Below, in pieces: positions 33,896 to 42,713 of a stretch of 64,000 nt of DNA. The notes under the pieces were generated by a model. The model saw only the letters and a list, made by a program, of their open reading frames with translations. It did no database searches and was not told where the DNA came from. Location: positions 4,154,001-4,218,000 of the forward strand of contig NZ_CP077604.1 in the NCBI RefSeq assembly GCF_019048865.1, in the 5' to 3' direction. Both the position numbers and the translations under genes were made by a program. Source of the DNA: Aquihabitans sp. G128. GTDB taxonomy: Bacteria; Actinomycetota; Acidimicrobiia; Acidimicrobiales; Iamiaceae. Numbering within the stretch: position 1 is the first letter of the stretch; each line of letters starts with the position of its first letter.

Positions 33896-34629
33896 TCGTC
33901 GCCCTCGCTGGACCCGTGCGCAGCGTGCTGCTGGCCAGCCCCCTGCCCATGATCTCCACGATCGCCGGTGCAGGGTGGGCTGCCCGACGCCCACCGTCGG
34001 TCCGGGTGCGCAGCGCCATCCAACACTTCGCCGCCGGCTTGGTCTTCGCTGTCGCCGCCACCGAGCTGATCCCCGACCTGACCAGGTCCCACGACGCCAT
34101 CGCCGTCATACCGGGCTTCGCCGTCGGCATCGCCGTCATGCTCGGCCTGGAGGTCACCGGTAGCCGGGCGGAACGCTCGGGACGAGCGAACGCCGCGCTC
34201 ATCACCCTCGCCGTCGTGGCGATCGACGTGTTCGTCGACGGCATCTTGATCGGCATCGGCTTTGCCGAGGGAGGGTCGGCCGGTGGCCTGCTCGCCATCG
34301 CCCTGACCGTCGAACTGCTCGGGCTCGGTGTTGCGCTGGCCATCTCCCTGGGCGAGAGCGGCAGGACCGTGCGCGCCACGCTCGCCACGACGGCTGGCGT
34401 CGCTTCGCTGCTGCTCGTGGGCGGCCTCCTGGGGGCGAAGCTGTTCGCCCACCTGTCCGAGGGCCTGCTCTCCGCGGTGTTGGCCTTTGCCACCGTGGCG
34501 CTGCTCTACCTCGTCACCGAGGAGCTCCTCTCCGAGGCTCACGAGACCCCGGACACGCCGCTGCTCACCAGCACCTTCTTCATCGGGTTCCTGGCCATCC
34601 TGCTCCTCTCGTTCGCGGCCGGGTCCTGA
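33892..34629 (+). CDS. ZIP-family metal permease
   Basis: 245 aa from GTG 33892, overlapping the lspA stop. Eight hydrophobic segments; HFAAGLVFAVAATELIPDL in the fourth-helix-equivalent region and LYLVTEELLSEAHE near the end are ZIP-like metal sites with His and Glu. VDGILIGIGFAEGG includes an acidic pair in the pore. Divalent-metal transport (Zn, Fe, Mn) is expected; direction not deducible. Confidence 0.75.
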   Translation: MIVALAGPVRSVLLASPLPMISTIAGAGWAARRPPSVRVRSAIQHFAAGLVFAVAATELIPDLTRSHDAIAVIPGFAVGIAVMLGLEVTGSRAERSGRANAALITLAVVAIDVFVDGILIGIGFAEGGSAGGLLAIALTVELLGLGVALAISLGESGRTVRATLATTAGVASLLLVGGLLGAKLFAHLSEGLLSAVLAFATVALLYLVTEELLSEAHETPDTPLLTSTFFIGFLAILLLSFAAGS

Positions 34630-34675
34630 TGAGGTCGCTCCGACCTCGACCAGCAGCCGCTCCCCGGCATCTGCC

Positions 34676-35809
34676 GTGACCACGACCGGCGCGGGCTCGG
34701 CAGCGTTCAACCCGCTGCTACGGCTCCACCGAGATTGCGACGGGCACCTCGACGCTCGATCGGAAGCGGTGAGGACGTACGCGTTCGGCGTGCCCACCGA
34801 CGAAGCGCTCGACCTCATCGGTGCCGCATCGACCGCCGGCGTCGTCGAGATCGGCGCGGGCACCGGGTACTGGGCGGCGATGCTCGCCGCCAACGGCGTC
34901 GACGTGTTGGCGTACGACATCGCTCCTGCGCCGTCTGCGGACAACCACCTCTTCGAAGGTCGGGACGCGTGGTTCCCGGTCGCCGTGGGCGACGAAGCCA
35001 TGGCGGCGAGCCACCCCGATCGGACGTTGCTGCTGGTGTGGCCGACCTACGACGAGGCCTGGCCGGCGGAAGCCATCGAACGGTTTCACGATGCCGGCGG
35101 GCAGCGTCTCGCCTTCGTCGGCCAGGGCCCCGGCGGCGTGACCGGCGATGTCAGGTTCCATGCGCTCGTCGGGAACCTCGATCGCTGCTACCCGTGTGCG
35201 CTCGGCGTGGCGGGGCACGCGTGTACCTGCGATGTGCAACCGATGTGGCGATGCACACACCAGAGCTCGCTCCCGAGCTGGGGTGAGGATCCCGACAGAC
35301 TCCAGATCTTCGAACGGATCGAAGATCCTGAGCAGACTCCTCTCGCCACCGAGAGGAGCTCTCCGGTTGCCGGCGGAGGGTGCGACGGCCGGCCCTCGGG
35401 GCTGACCGCCCTTCGAGAGCTCGGCGTCCTCGGTCAGGTGTGGACCCTCACCGTCATCGGGTTCTGCGTTGCGCGGGCCGTGGTCGTCTGGCCCCTGCTG
35501 CGGCGTTATGGCGTCAACCCGTGGTGGTTCCTCGCCATCGACATCGGTACGGCGCCGATGTACGGGCTCGGTCAGGCCATGGGTGTGAAGCTCATCCGCG
35601 ACGCCACCCGACCGATGCGCGACGCACTGCCGTGGATCGCTGCGCTGCTCGTGGCCTTCGTGGCGCCCTATGCCTACCTGTTGGCTTCGGCCGGCAAGCT
35701 CCCGACCTATGTGATCCTCGGCGTCGCCCTCTGGATCGTCGTGTTCGGAGCGTTCGCCGTCGGGCGACTCTTCCGTGACGCGAGGCGTCAGTCCACCGAG
35801 GTGGCCTGA
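34676..35809 (+). CDS. SAM-methyltransferase-like protein joined to a membrane domain
   Basis: 377 aa from GTG 34676. Residues ~1-215 resemble a class I methyltransferase (motif I GVVEIGAGTGYWAAML; LLLVWPTYDEAW near motif IV), ending in a Cys-rich stretch (CYPCALGVAGHACTCDVQPMWRC) that could bind metal. After a linker, residues ~255-360 contain three or four membrane helices (LTVIGFCVARAVVVWPLL; IDIGTAPMYGLGQAMG; ALLVAFVAPYAYLL). A separate downstream gene starting at GTG 35440 (VWTLTVIG) is an alternative. Function unknown. Confidence 0.6.
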   Translation: MTTTGAGSAAFNPLLRLHRDCDGHLDARSEAVRTYAFGVPTDEALDLIGAASTAGVVEIGAGTGYWAAMLAANGVDVLAYDIAPAPSADNHLFEGRDAWFPVAVGDEAMAASHPDRTLLLVWPTYDEAWPAEAIERFHDAGGQRLAFVGQGPGGVTGDVRFHALVGNLDRCYPCALGVAGHACTCDVQPMWRCTHQSSLPSWGEDPDRLQIFERIEDPEQTPLATERSSPVAGGGCDGRPSGLTALRELGVLGQVWTLTVIGFCVARAVVVWPLLRRYGVNPWWFLAIDIGTAPMYGLGQAMGVKLIRDATRPMRDALPWIAALLVAFVAPYAYLLASAGKLPTYVILGVALWIVVFGAFAVGRLFRDARRQSTEVA

Positions 35810-35816
35810 CCCGACA

Positions 35817-36824
35817 TCACCTGGAGGGCGGATCGGTTGAGGGTTGTTGCGTGAGCCACAACAGGTAGATCAAAGGCGGCAACACCAGGACCGTGGCGAG
35901 TCCGACCACGACCAGGAGCGCGGTGAGCGTCGCGTCGGCTCCAGCGCCACCGGCGATGGTGACCTCATCGACCAGGACCCACGGGTACTGGCCCACCCCC
36001 CACCCGAGGACCACTGCTGCCACTGCGCCCGCTGCTGCGATCCGCGCCCGGCGGTATCGACCGGTTCGGAGCCACCACAGCGCGGACAGGCCACCGACGG
36101 CAGAGGCGATGACCAGAGGGAGGCCACTGCTGTGCAGACCGGCGGCGAGGGTGGGTGCATCTCGCTCGAGGGTTGCCGCCGCACCGAGCGCGACCGCCCC
36201 GGTGACGAGGCCGACCCGAAGCGCTCCGCGGGCCATCTCTCCGGCGAGGTCGTGAGAACCAGCGCGCTCCGCGTCGGCGGCGAGGAACGTGGCGGCGAGG
36301 AACGAGCAGGTGAGCACCGCGAGCGAACCTCCCACCAGCGAGGTCGGTCCGGTCCACGACCGCCAGGGGTCACCAGCACCTTCCTGGGGGACACGTCCTG
36401 ATGCCACCGCTCCGGCCGCGGCGCCGAGGAAGAAGGGCGTCAACACCGATGACGCAGCGAACGCGATGCCAAAGAGCCGGGCCTGGGAGATGGTGGCGGA
36501 GAACTTCCGGAACGCGAAGCCTGCTCCGCGGAGCACGATGCCGAGTGCAGCGATCGACAGCGGGACCGCCAAGGTGGTCGTGATCGCCACGAAGGGACGA
36601 GGAAATGCCGTCCACAGCATCACCAACACGTAGATCAGCCAGACGTGGTTGGCCTCCCACACCGGCCCGATGCTGCGGTCGATGAGCGCCCGGACCCGGC
36701 CACCGTGACTGGCGTCGCCGGCAAGGAGGTCCCAGGCGCCGGACCCGAAGTCCGCCCCTCCGAGCACGGAGTAGATCACGATGCCGACGAACAGAGCGAC
36801 CGCCATGCCCACCGCGAGCGTCAC
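35817..36824 (-). CDS. cydB: cytochrome bd quinol oxidase subunit II
   Basis: 335 aa from GTG 36824, overlapping the cydA stop. Eight or nine membrane helices; family segments IYSVLGGADFGSGAWDLLAG and IGPVWEANHVWLIYVLVMLWTAFP are diagnostic. Partner of CydA in the high-affinity bd oxidase that reduces oxygen with quinol and keeps respiration going when haem-copper oxidases are inhibited, for example by metals or low oxygen. Confidence 0.95.
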   Translation of the reverse strand: MTLAVGMAVALFVGIVIYSVLGGADFGSGAWDLLAGDASHGGRVRALIDRSIGPVWEANHVWLIYVLVMLWTAFPRPFVAITTTLAVPLSIAALGIVLRGAGFAFRKFSATISQARLFGIAFAASSVLTPFFLGAAAGAVASGRVPQEGAGDPWRSWTGPTSLVGGSLAVLTCSFLAATFLAADAERAGSHDLAGEMARGALRVGLVTGAVALGAAATLERDAPTLAAGLHSSGLPLVIASAVGGLSALWWLRTGRYRRARIAAAGAVAAVVLGWGVGQYPWVLVDEVTIAGGAGADATLTALLVVVGLATVLVLPPLIYLLWLTQQPSTDPPSR

Positions 36825-38230
36825 GCTTCCGTTCCCTCACGCGGTCCCGAGGGCACGGGCGCCGGGCCCGGGCCGTAGGGCGTCGGTAGATCGGCGGCGC
36901 CTTCGCGCCATCGCTGCGCCATCGAGCGGAGCACGACCACGGCGCCGATGGTCATGGCCGAGTACACGACGACCATCACCCCGTAGCTGTACCAGAGTCC
37001 GCTGCTCGAACTGGCGGCATCGCGTGTGAGCAAGACCCCGTATGCCAGCCAAGGTTGGCGTCCCACTTCGGTGGCGATCCAGCCAGCTTCGAGGGCCACG
37101 ACAGCCAGGATCCCGCTCACGGAGGCCAGCCGAAGGAACCAGGTCGAGGTCGTCCAATCGTGGCCGCGTCGCCAGGCGATCCAGAACGTCGCTGCGAACG
37201 CCGCCAGCGCGGTCCCGATCCCGACCATGAGTTGGAACGAGAGGTGAACCAGGTTCACCGGAGGCCGTTCATCAACGGGCACCGCATCGAGGCCAGGGAC
37301 TTCTCCGTCCAAGGAGTTGGTGGCGATGAGTGATCCGATGCGGGGGATCACGATCGCGCCGCGAACCTCTCCGTCGACCAACAGCCCGCCGATTCGTAGT
37401 GGTGCTTGGCGCTCGGTCTCGGTCGAGAGCTCGAAGGCGGCCAGCTTGGCCGGCTGACGGTCGCCGACCTGGAGCCCGAGCAGGTGGCCGATGAACGGTT
37501 GGGTCACGGCGGCGACAGAAGCGAAGGCGAACGGGACGAGGAACCCGAGCCGGTGGTGCTCGTCGCGGCGGCCCCGCAGCATCCCGACCGCATACACCGC
37601 CGACACGCTGAAGCCGACGACCATGAACGCCGCGACCCACATGTGGGCGAACTGCCCAACCACGGCATCGTTGAACATTGCCGCCCACGGGTCGACATCG
37701 GTGACCTTCCCGTCAACGAGGCGGAACCCGGTTGGGGCCTGCATCCACGCATTGACCGACAGGATGCAGAAGGTGCCCACTACGCCGGCGCCGGCGATCG
37801 GCAACAGCATTCGGTAGTGGATCTTGGGGGGAAGGCGGTCCCAGCCGTAGAGGTAGATGCCGAGGAAGATCGCCTCGGTGAAGAAGGCCAATCCTTCGAG
37901 GGCGAACGGCAGCCCGATGACGTCGCCGTAGGGGCCCATGAGCCCAGGCCAGAGGATCCCCATCTCGAACGACAGGATCGTCCCTGACACCGCTCCGATG
38001 GCGAAGAGCACCGCAGCGACCTTCGACCAGCGTCGGGCCAGGAGCAGTGCCGTCTCGTCGCTTCGACGCACCCCGCGCCGGTGGACCACGAAGATCATGA
38101 TCGGTAGAGCGACGCCGAAGCAGGCGATGACGATGTGCCAGCCCAGCGACAGTGCCATCTGTTGGCGAGCCGGCAGCAGCCCTGGGGGCTCGGCCGCCGC
38201 CAGGAACCCAGCCGTTGGCGATACCAGCAC
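36821..38230 (-). CDS. cydA: cytochrome bd quinol oxidase subunit I
   Basis: 469 aa from GTG 38230 (GGAG upstream); ATG 38263 is in frame but precedes non-typical sequence. CydA landmarks: ARQQMALSLGWHIVIACFGVALP with the haem His, GPYGDVIGLPFALEGLAFFTEAIFLGIYLYGWDRL, NAWMQAPTGFRLVDGKVTDVDP, and GRQPWLAYGVLLTRDA (GRQPW). The Q-loop is short, as in Gram-positives. Binds haems b558, b595 and d; oxidises quinol. Confidence 0.95.
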   Translation of the reverse strand: MLVSPTAGFLAAAEPPGLLPARQQMALSLGWHIVIACFGVALPIMIFVVHRRGVRRSDETALLLARRWSKVAAVLFAIGAVSGTILSFEMGILWPGLMGPYGDVIGLPFALEGLAFFTEAIFLGIYLYGWDRLPPKIHYRMLLPIAGAGVVGTFCILSVNAWMQAPTGFRLVDGKVTDVDPWAAMFNDAVVGQFAHMWVAAFMVVGFSVSAVYAVGMLRGRRDEHHRLGFLVPFAFASVAAVTQPFIGHLLGLQVGDRQPAKLAAFELSTETERQAPLRIGGLLVDGEVRGAIVIPRIGSLIATNSLDGEVPGLDAVPVDERPPVNLVHLSFQLMVGIGTALAAFAATFWIAWRRGHDWTTSTWFLRLASVSGILAVVALEAGWIATEVGRQPWLAYGVLLTRDAASSSSGLWYSYGVMVVVYSAMTIGAVVVLRSMAQRWREGAADLPTPYGPGPAPVPSGPREGTEA

Positions 38231-38504
38231 CTGGTTGCTCCCTCGACGACGAGATCCGGTCACCAGGGTGTCGGTCGCGTCCCGGTCGTGGTTCCGTGGC
38301 GTCGGTCACCGAGGGTTCGGTCCCGGCGGAGGAGGTAGCAGCCGGTCAGGTCCGGTGCCGGCTCCCAGCGGCACCGGACCCGGCCTACGGGGTGGTCGGG
38401 CTGTGGCTGCGTTCAGTTCCGACCTTGGATAGCGATACAGGTCTGGTGATCGAGCACCGAGACCCGCTCGTTGGAACCGGTCGGGTGCAGGGGTCGACTC
38501 CCAC

Positions 38505-38807
38505 GTGATGCTTCGCTCTTTTCTCGCCGCGTGCGTGCTGACCGTGCTTACCGTCTCCCTTGCCCTTCCCATGGGAGCGCCAGCTGCATCCGAAGGCCGG
38601 GGGACGAGCGTCGGCGTGTCCGCTGCGGTCGCTCGCTTCCAGCTGGACGAGGACCCTCCGTCGAGCGGTGACCGCGATGGCGGCGATCACGCACCTCCTG
38701 GTCCCGTCCTTCGAGGGGTCCTCGGTGCCGGCCTGGTCGGGGTGGCGGGTCTGGGTGTTGCTGCTGTGGTGCGCCGTCGGCGCACCGGCGCTGGACGCCG
38801 GTTTTGA
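38505..38807 (+). CDS. small exported membrane protein
   Basis: 100 aa from GTG 38505. Signal-peptide-like start (LAACVLTVLTVSLALPMGAPAA), a polar middle with DEDPPSSGDRDGGDHAP, one membrane helix (GVLGAGLVGVAGLGVAAVV) and a basic end. Overlaps the CPBP gene by 4 bases. Function unknown. Confidence 0.55.
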   Translation: MMLRSFLAACVLTVLTVSLALPMGAPAASEGRGTSVGVSAAVARFQLDEDPPSSGDRDGGDHAPPGPVLRGVLGAGLVGVAGLGVAAVVRRRRTGAGRRF

Positions 38808-39538
38808 CTCGCGCCGTTCAACGGGATGAGCGGCTTGCGTCCTGGGGTCTGGGCGATGCCGCAGCGGGATGGGCGATTGCGCAGGTGTCTGGAGCGCTGC
38901 TGGGAGCGCTGATCCTGGCCGGGTTCGGCTATTCGGCTGAGCAGGCGGCTTCGGGAGACATCCCACTCGCACTGGTTGCGCTCCAGTACCCGCCGTTGTG
39001 GGTCGGCTTCGTCGGCGTGCCGGTCTGGGCTGCGGCCCGCAAGGGCCGCGGTTGGATCGAGGACTTCCGGGTGCGGATCCGCTTCGTCGACGTCCTGCCA
39101 GCGGCAGTGATCGGCATCCTGCTGCAACTGGTCGTCGTCCCGCTTGTGTCTTGGCCGTTCCTGAAGGCCTCCGGCACATCGTTCGACGAACTGGGAGAGT
39201 CAGCGAGGGACCTGGTGTCCCGAGCCGACTCGAACAGCGGGTTGGCGCTCATGGTGCTGTTGGTGGTCATCGGTGCGCCTCTTGCCGAGGAGCTGTTCTT
39301 CCGCGGCCTGCTGCTACGGGCCTTCGAGAAGCGGTTCGGGACGGCGTGGGCTCTGGCCGGCTCGTCGTTGGTCTTCGGGATCACCCACTTCCAACTGCTC
39401 CAGACGCCTGCGCTCACCGCAGCGGGGCTCGGCTTCGCCCTGCTCGCAGTCCGGAGCAAGCGGCTCGGTCCGGCCGTCGTCGCCCACATGGCCTTCAACG
39501 CCGTGACCGTGGCGAGCCTCGCCCTTGCCGGACCCTGA
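38804..39538 (+). CDS. CPBP-family intramembrane metalloprotease
   Basis: 244 aa from TTG 38804. Six to eight membrane helices with the CPBP/Abi boxes APLAEELFFRGLLLRAFEKRF (EExxxR) and FGITHFQLL (FxxxH), plus a final HMAFNAV. These are all active-site groups. Such proteases process small membrane substrates or act in stress and bacteriocin immunity; substrate unknown. It precedes cmtR-ctpG by 44 bases. Confidence 0.88.
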   Translation: MTRAVQRDERLASWGLGDAAAGWAIAQVSGALLGALILAGFGYSAEQAASGDIPLALVALQYPPLWVGFVGVPVWAAARKGRGWIEDFRVRIRFVDVLPAAVIGILLQLVVVPLVSWPFLKASGTSFDELGESARDLVSRADSNSGLALMVLLVVIGAPLAEELFFRGLLLRAFEKRFGTAWALAGSSLVFGITHFQLLQTPALTAAGLGFALLAVRSKRLGPAVVAHMAFNAVTVASLALAGP

Positions 39539-39570
39539 CCGACCGGACCAAACACGTCAGCCAAGGGTGT

Positions 39571-39580
39571 ACTGTTCAGT
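39571..39580. promoter_or_regulatory. candidate CmtR operator
   Basis: ACTGTTCAGT (ACTG-TT-CAGT) sits just before the cmtR-like start, inside a wider pair of arms GTCAGC (39556-39561) and GCTGAC (39585-39590). The position fits autoregulation by the ArsR-family protein at 39583, but the sequence match to known CmtR sites is not established. Confidence 0.3.
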
Positions 39581-39582
39581 CC

Positions 39583-39942
39583 ATGCTGACTGGTGAAACT
39601 CGCGAGACCGCTCTGGCCCGGATCGGGAAGGCGCTTGCCGATCCCACCCGGTGCCGCCTGTTGGTTGCCCTGCTCGACGGGCCGGCGTACCCGGGGGAAC
39701 TGGCGGATCGCTTGGACCTGACCCGGTCGAACGTCTCCAACCATCTGTCCTGCCTGCGGGGTTGTGGCCTGGCGGTGGCCTCCGCTGAAGGCCGTCAAAC
39801 CCGATACGACCTCTCGGATCCGCACCTGGCGGCCGCGCTGCGCGAGCTGGTGGCGGTCGTGCTCGCCGTCGATCCCGGCGTCGATTGCGTCGACGGCGAT
39901 TGCGATGACGTTTCAACGGGTGCAAGAGCAGTGGTCCGATGA
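39583..39942 (+). CDS. cmtR: CmtR-like ArsR-family repressor
   Basis: 119 aa. Winged helix: IGKALADPTRCRLLVALLDGPAYPGELADRLDLTRSNVSNHLSCLRGCGLAVASAEGRQTRYDL. The Cys in LSCLRGCG and the C-terminal DCVDGDCDD match the Cys residues CmtR uses for Cd/Pb. Overlaps the P-type ATPase start by 4 bases, as in cmtR-ctpG pairs of mycobacteria. Cd/Pb (or related soft metal) sensing is likely. Confidence 0.85.
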   Translation: MLTGETRETALARIGKALADPTRCRLLVALLDGPAYPGELADRLDLTRSNVSNHLSCLRGCGLAVASAEGRQTRYDLSDPHLAAALRELVAVVLAVDPGVDCVDGDCDDVSTGARAVVR

Positions 39943-41927
39943 GCGCTGAATGCTGCGGCGGCGACGCGGTCGCACCGGACGGTGCTGTAGAGGCGGACGC
40001 CGCCGAGGGTGCGGTCCGTTTCTGGAAGGTGCGCGAGCTGCAACTCGCGATGGCTGCTGCGGTGCTGCTGCTGGTGCACTTCGCCGCCGGGCTGGCTGAT
40101 GCTGACGTGGCCGCCGCTGTCGCGGCTGCGGGGGCGCTCGTGGTCGGCGGGTCGACCTTCGTTCCCGGGGCGCTTCGGGCGCTCATCAAGGGCCGCATCG
40201 GGGTGGGCTTGCTGATGACGGTCGCTGCGGTTGGGGCGGTCGTGCTGGGCCAGCTCGCCGAGGCGGCCATGCTCGCCGTGCTGTTCTCCGGCAGCGAGGG
40301 CCTCGAGGAGTACTCGCTGGCCCGAACCCGGCGTGGCCTGCGGGCTCTCCTCTCGTTGGTCCCGGACGAAGCCTCGATCCTTCGCGGTGGCGCGGAGATC
40401 ACCGTCCCGACCTCGGAGCTCGTGATCGGTGACACGATGATCGTTCGACCCGGTCAGCGCGTCGCCACCGACGGGATCGTGCGCAAGGGCCAGAGCGCGG
40501 TCGACGTCTCAGCCCTCACCGGCGAGTCAGTCCCGGTGGAGATCGGCTCGGGCGCCTCCATCCCTGCAGCGTCGATCAACGGCACGGGTGCTCTCGAAGT
40601 CGAGGTCACCGCCACGGCTACGGACAACTCGCTCGCACGCATCGTCCACATCGTGGAGACCGAGCAGGCTCGCAAGGGAGCCAGTCAGCGCCTCGCTGAC
40701 CGCATCGCGGCGCCGATGGTGCCTGCCATCGTGATCCTCGCCGTTGGGATCGCCGCCGTGGGATCGCTGCTCGGCGACCCGAGCATCTGGATCAGCCGAG
40801 CCCTGGTCGTGCTCGTCGCCGCCTCGCCCTGCGCGCTCGCCATTTCGGTCCCGGTCACCGCAGTAGCGGCCATCGGCGCTGCGAGCCGGCTCGGCGTCCT
40901 CGTCAAAGGAGGAGCAGCGCTCGAAGAGCTCGGCAGGATCACCACCGTCGCGCTCGACAAGACCGGCACGTTGACCAGGAACCGACCTCAGGTCATCACC
41001 ACGATCGCTGCAGAGGGAGCCACGCCCATCGAGGTGTTGGCCGTGGCCGCCAGCCTGGAGGTCCGCAGCGAGCATCCCCTCGCCCAGGCGATCCTCGCCG
41101 CTGCGCCTGGTGCGCCGGCGGTCGAGGACATGGACACCGTCACCGGTGCGGGGATCACCGGCCGCTTGGACGGCGTGAAGGTTCGCCTCGGTCGACCGGG
41201 GTGGATCGAGGCAGGACCGTTGGTTGCCGACGTGGAGAGCTTGCAGGACGCCGGCGCCACCGTCGTGCTGGTCGAGCGAGACGGGCGGCTTCTGGGAGCG
41301 GTTGCGGTGCGGGATGAACTTCGACCTGAAGCTGCCGGGGTCATCCAGGACCTCCGCGGCGCCGGCCTCGGGGTCATGATGCTCACTGGAGACAACGCAC
41401 GCACCGCCGCGGCCCTGGCCGGCGAGGCGGGGATCGAAGATGTGCGCGCCGACCTTCGACCCGAGGACAAGGCAGCGATCATCGCGGGCCTGCGGGCCGA
41501 CGCCTCGGTCGCCATGGTCGGCGATGGGGTCAACGACGCTCCCGCCCTGGCCTCCGCCAACGTCGGGATCGCCATGGCCGCCATGGGGACCGACGTTGCG
41601 ATCGAGACCGCCGACATCGCCCTCATGGGCGAAGATCTTCGCCACCTGCCCCGGATCATCGGTCACGCTCGGCGGTCCCACTTGATCATGCGCCAGAACA
41701 TCGCGCTGTCGCTGCTCATCGTGGTGGCTCTCGTCCCGCTCGCGATCGTCGGAGCGCTCGGCCTCGCCGCAGTGGTGGCCATCCACGAGGTGGCCGAGAT
41801 CATCGTCATCGGCAACGGCGTCCGTGCCGGTCGGACCAAGACCACTGCGCTGAGCCCCATCGAATTGCCACTGCGTCCTACGCCGATGATCGATTCGCCA
41901 TCCAACCGGTCCGCGGTGCACTCCTAG
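39939..41927 (+). CDS. ctpG: CtpG-like soft-metal P1B ATPase
   Basis: 662 aa. N-terminal MSAECCGGD has a Cys pair instead of a full HMA domain. Motifs: TGES ~194, SPCALAIS ~296, DKTGT ~340, TGDN and GDGVND ~528, and HEVAEIIVIGNG ~617 in the last helix. SPC with HEVAE differs from the HEGST of the 27525 protein and fits the CtpG group paired with CmtR. Exports Cd, Pb or Zn; the exact metal is not certain from motif alone. Confidence 0.85.
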   Translation: MSAECCGGDAVAPDGAVEADAAEGAVRFWKVRELQLAMAAAVLLLVHFAAGLADADVAAAVAAAGALVVGGSTFVPGALRALIKGRIGVGLLMTVAAVGAVVLGQLAEAAMLAVLFSGSEGLEEYSLARTRRGLRALLSLVPDEASILRGGAEITVPTSELVIGDTMIVRPGQRVATDGIVRKGQSAVDVSALTGESVPVEIGSGASIPAASINGTGALEVEVTATATDNSLARIVHIVETEQARKGASQRLADRIAAPMVPAIVILAVGIAAVGSLLGDPSIWISRALVVLVAASPCALAISVPVTAVAAIGAASRLGVLVKGGAALEELGRITTVALDKTGTLTRNRPQVITTIAAEGATPIEVLAVAASLEVRSEHPLAQAILAAAPGAPAVEDMDTVTGAGITGRLDGVKVRLGRPGWIEAGPLVADVESLQDAGATVVLVERDGRLLGAVAVRDELRPEAAGVIQDLRGAGLGVMMLTGDNARTAAALAGEAGIEDVRADLRPEDKAAIIAGLRADASVAMVGDGVNDAPALASANVGIAMAAMGTDVAIETADIALMGEDLRHLPRIIGHARRSHLIMRQNIALSLLIVVALVPLAIVGALGLAAVVAIHEVAEIIVIGNGVRAGRTKTTALSPIELPLRPTPMIDSPSNRSAVHS

Positions 41928-41986
41928 AGACCGACGGCACACCTGCGGAACGGAACCGAAGGTGCCGCCACGACGACTCTCCCTCC

Positions 41987-42517
41987 ATGCAGCGCTTCGA
42001 TCTTCGGTCCACCCCTGCGTCGACCGGTCGGTCACTGGTGGGGAGCATTCGAGGCGTCATGCTGATCGTGGCGGTGTTCACAGCCTCGAGCGCGTGCTCG
42101 TCGAGTTCGGACGGAAGCTCGGGCTCCGGCTCGATCAAGGTCCGATCGGTGACTGTCGACGAACCGGTCAATGGCAAGTCCGCCGCAGTCCGCATGGTCA
42201 TCGACAACGGAACCGACACCGACGACGAACTCCTCAAGGTCACCAGCCCCGCCGCCGGAATGGCCACGCTCCACGAATCCAAGACGACCGCCGATGGCCT
42301 CGCGACGATGGAGGGCCTCGACGCCGTCGACGTTCCCGCCGGGGAGCAGACCGTCTTCCGATCCGGTGGCCTGCACGTGATGTTGGAGGACCTCACCGAC
42401 GACCTCTCCGTGGGCGACGACGTGGAGCTGACCCTCACGTTCGCCGAAGCAGGGACTCGCACCGTGACCGCCGAGGTCGTCCCACTGGGAACGGCCATGG
42501 ATGAAATGGACGGTTGA
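41987..42517 (+). CDS. PCu(A)C-family copper chaperone lipoprotein
   Basis: 176 aa from ATG 41987; ATG 42060 is an alternative that leaves a typical lipoprotein signal (MLIVAVFTASSAC). The PCu(A)C domain has GMATLHESKTT ... MEGLDAV and GGLHVMLEDLTD, i.e. the His/Met copper ligands HxnM and HxM. Hands Cu(I) to oxidase or outer targets. The copper link fits the SCO1 and YcnI genes of this cargo. Confidence 0.85.
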   Translation: MQRFDLRSTPASTGRSLVGSIRGVMLIVAVFTASSACSSSSDGSSGSGSIKVRSVTVDEPVNGKSAAVRMVIDNGTDTDDELLKVTSPAAGMATLHESKTTADGLATMEGLDAVDVPAGEQTVFRSGGLHVMLEDLTDDLSVGDDVELTLTFAEAGTRTVTAEVVPLGTAMDEMDG

Positions 42518-42713
42518 TCTGTCCGGTGAGCAGCGCCCGCCCCGGTAGGTCGGTCCTGAGCTCGACGAACGCCGAGCCGTTCCGGCGTCCCATCGTCCCG
42601 GCTGCGTCCTCCGTCTCCAGCCGGAACCAGCGGTCCGATCACATCGACTGACCAGAGGCCGGAGCCGACACCGTTGTCTTCGATGTCCGCCGTCTGCAAG
42701 GAAGGCAATGCTC

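Noticed and set aside
33676-35001. 441-aa minus-strand ORF opposite lspA, ZIP and methyltransferase
   Set aside because: Low-complexity Asp/Gly/His-rich composition of a reverse frame; plus-strand genes have clear family motifs.
38231-38504. Possible small gene in the cydA/38505 gap
   Set aside because: The readings present have no start with RBS or coding character; I see nothing definite in this 274-base gap.
40527-42035. 502-aa minus-strand ORF opposite ctpG
   Set aside because: Reverse shadow of the P-type ATPase gene.
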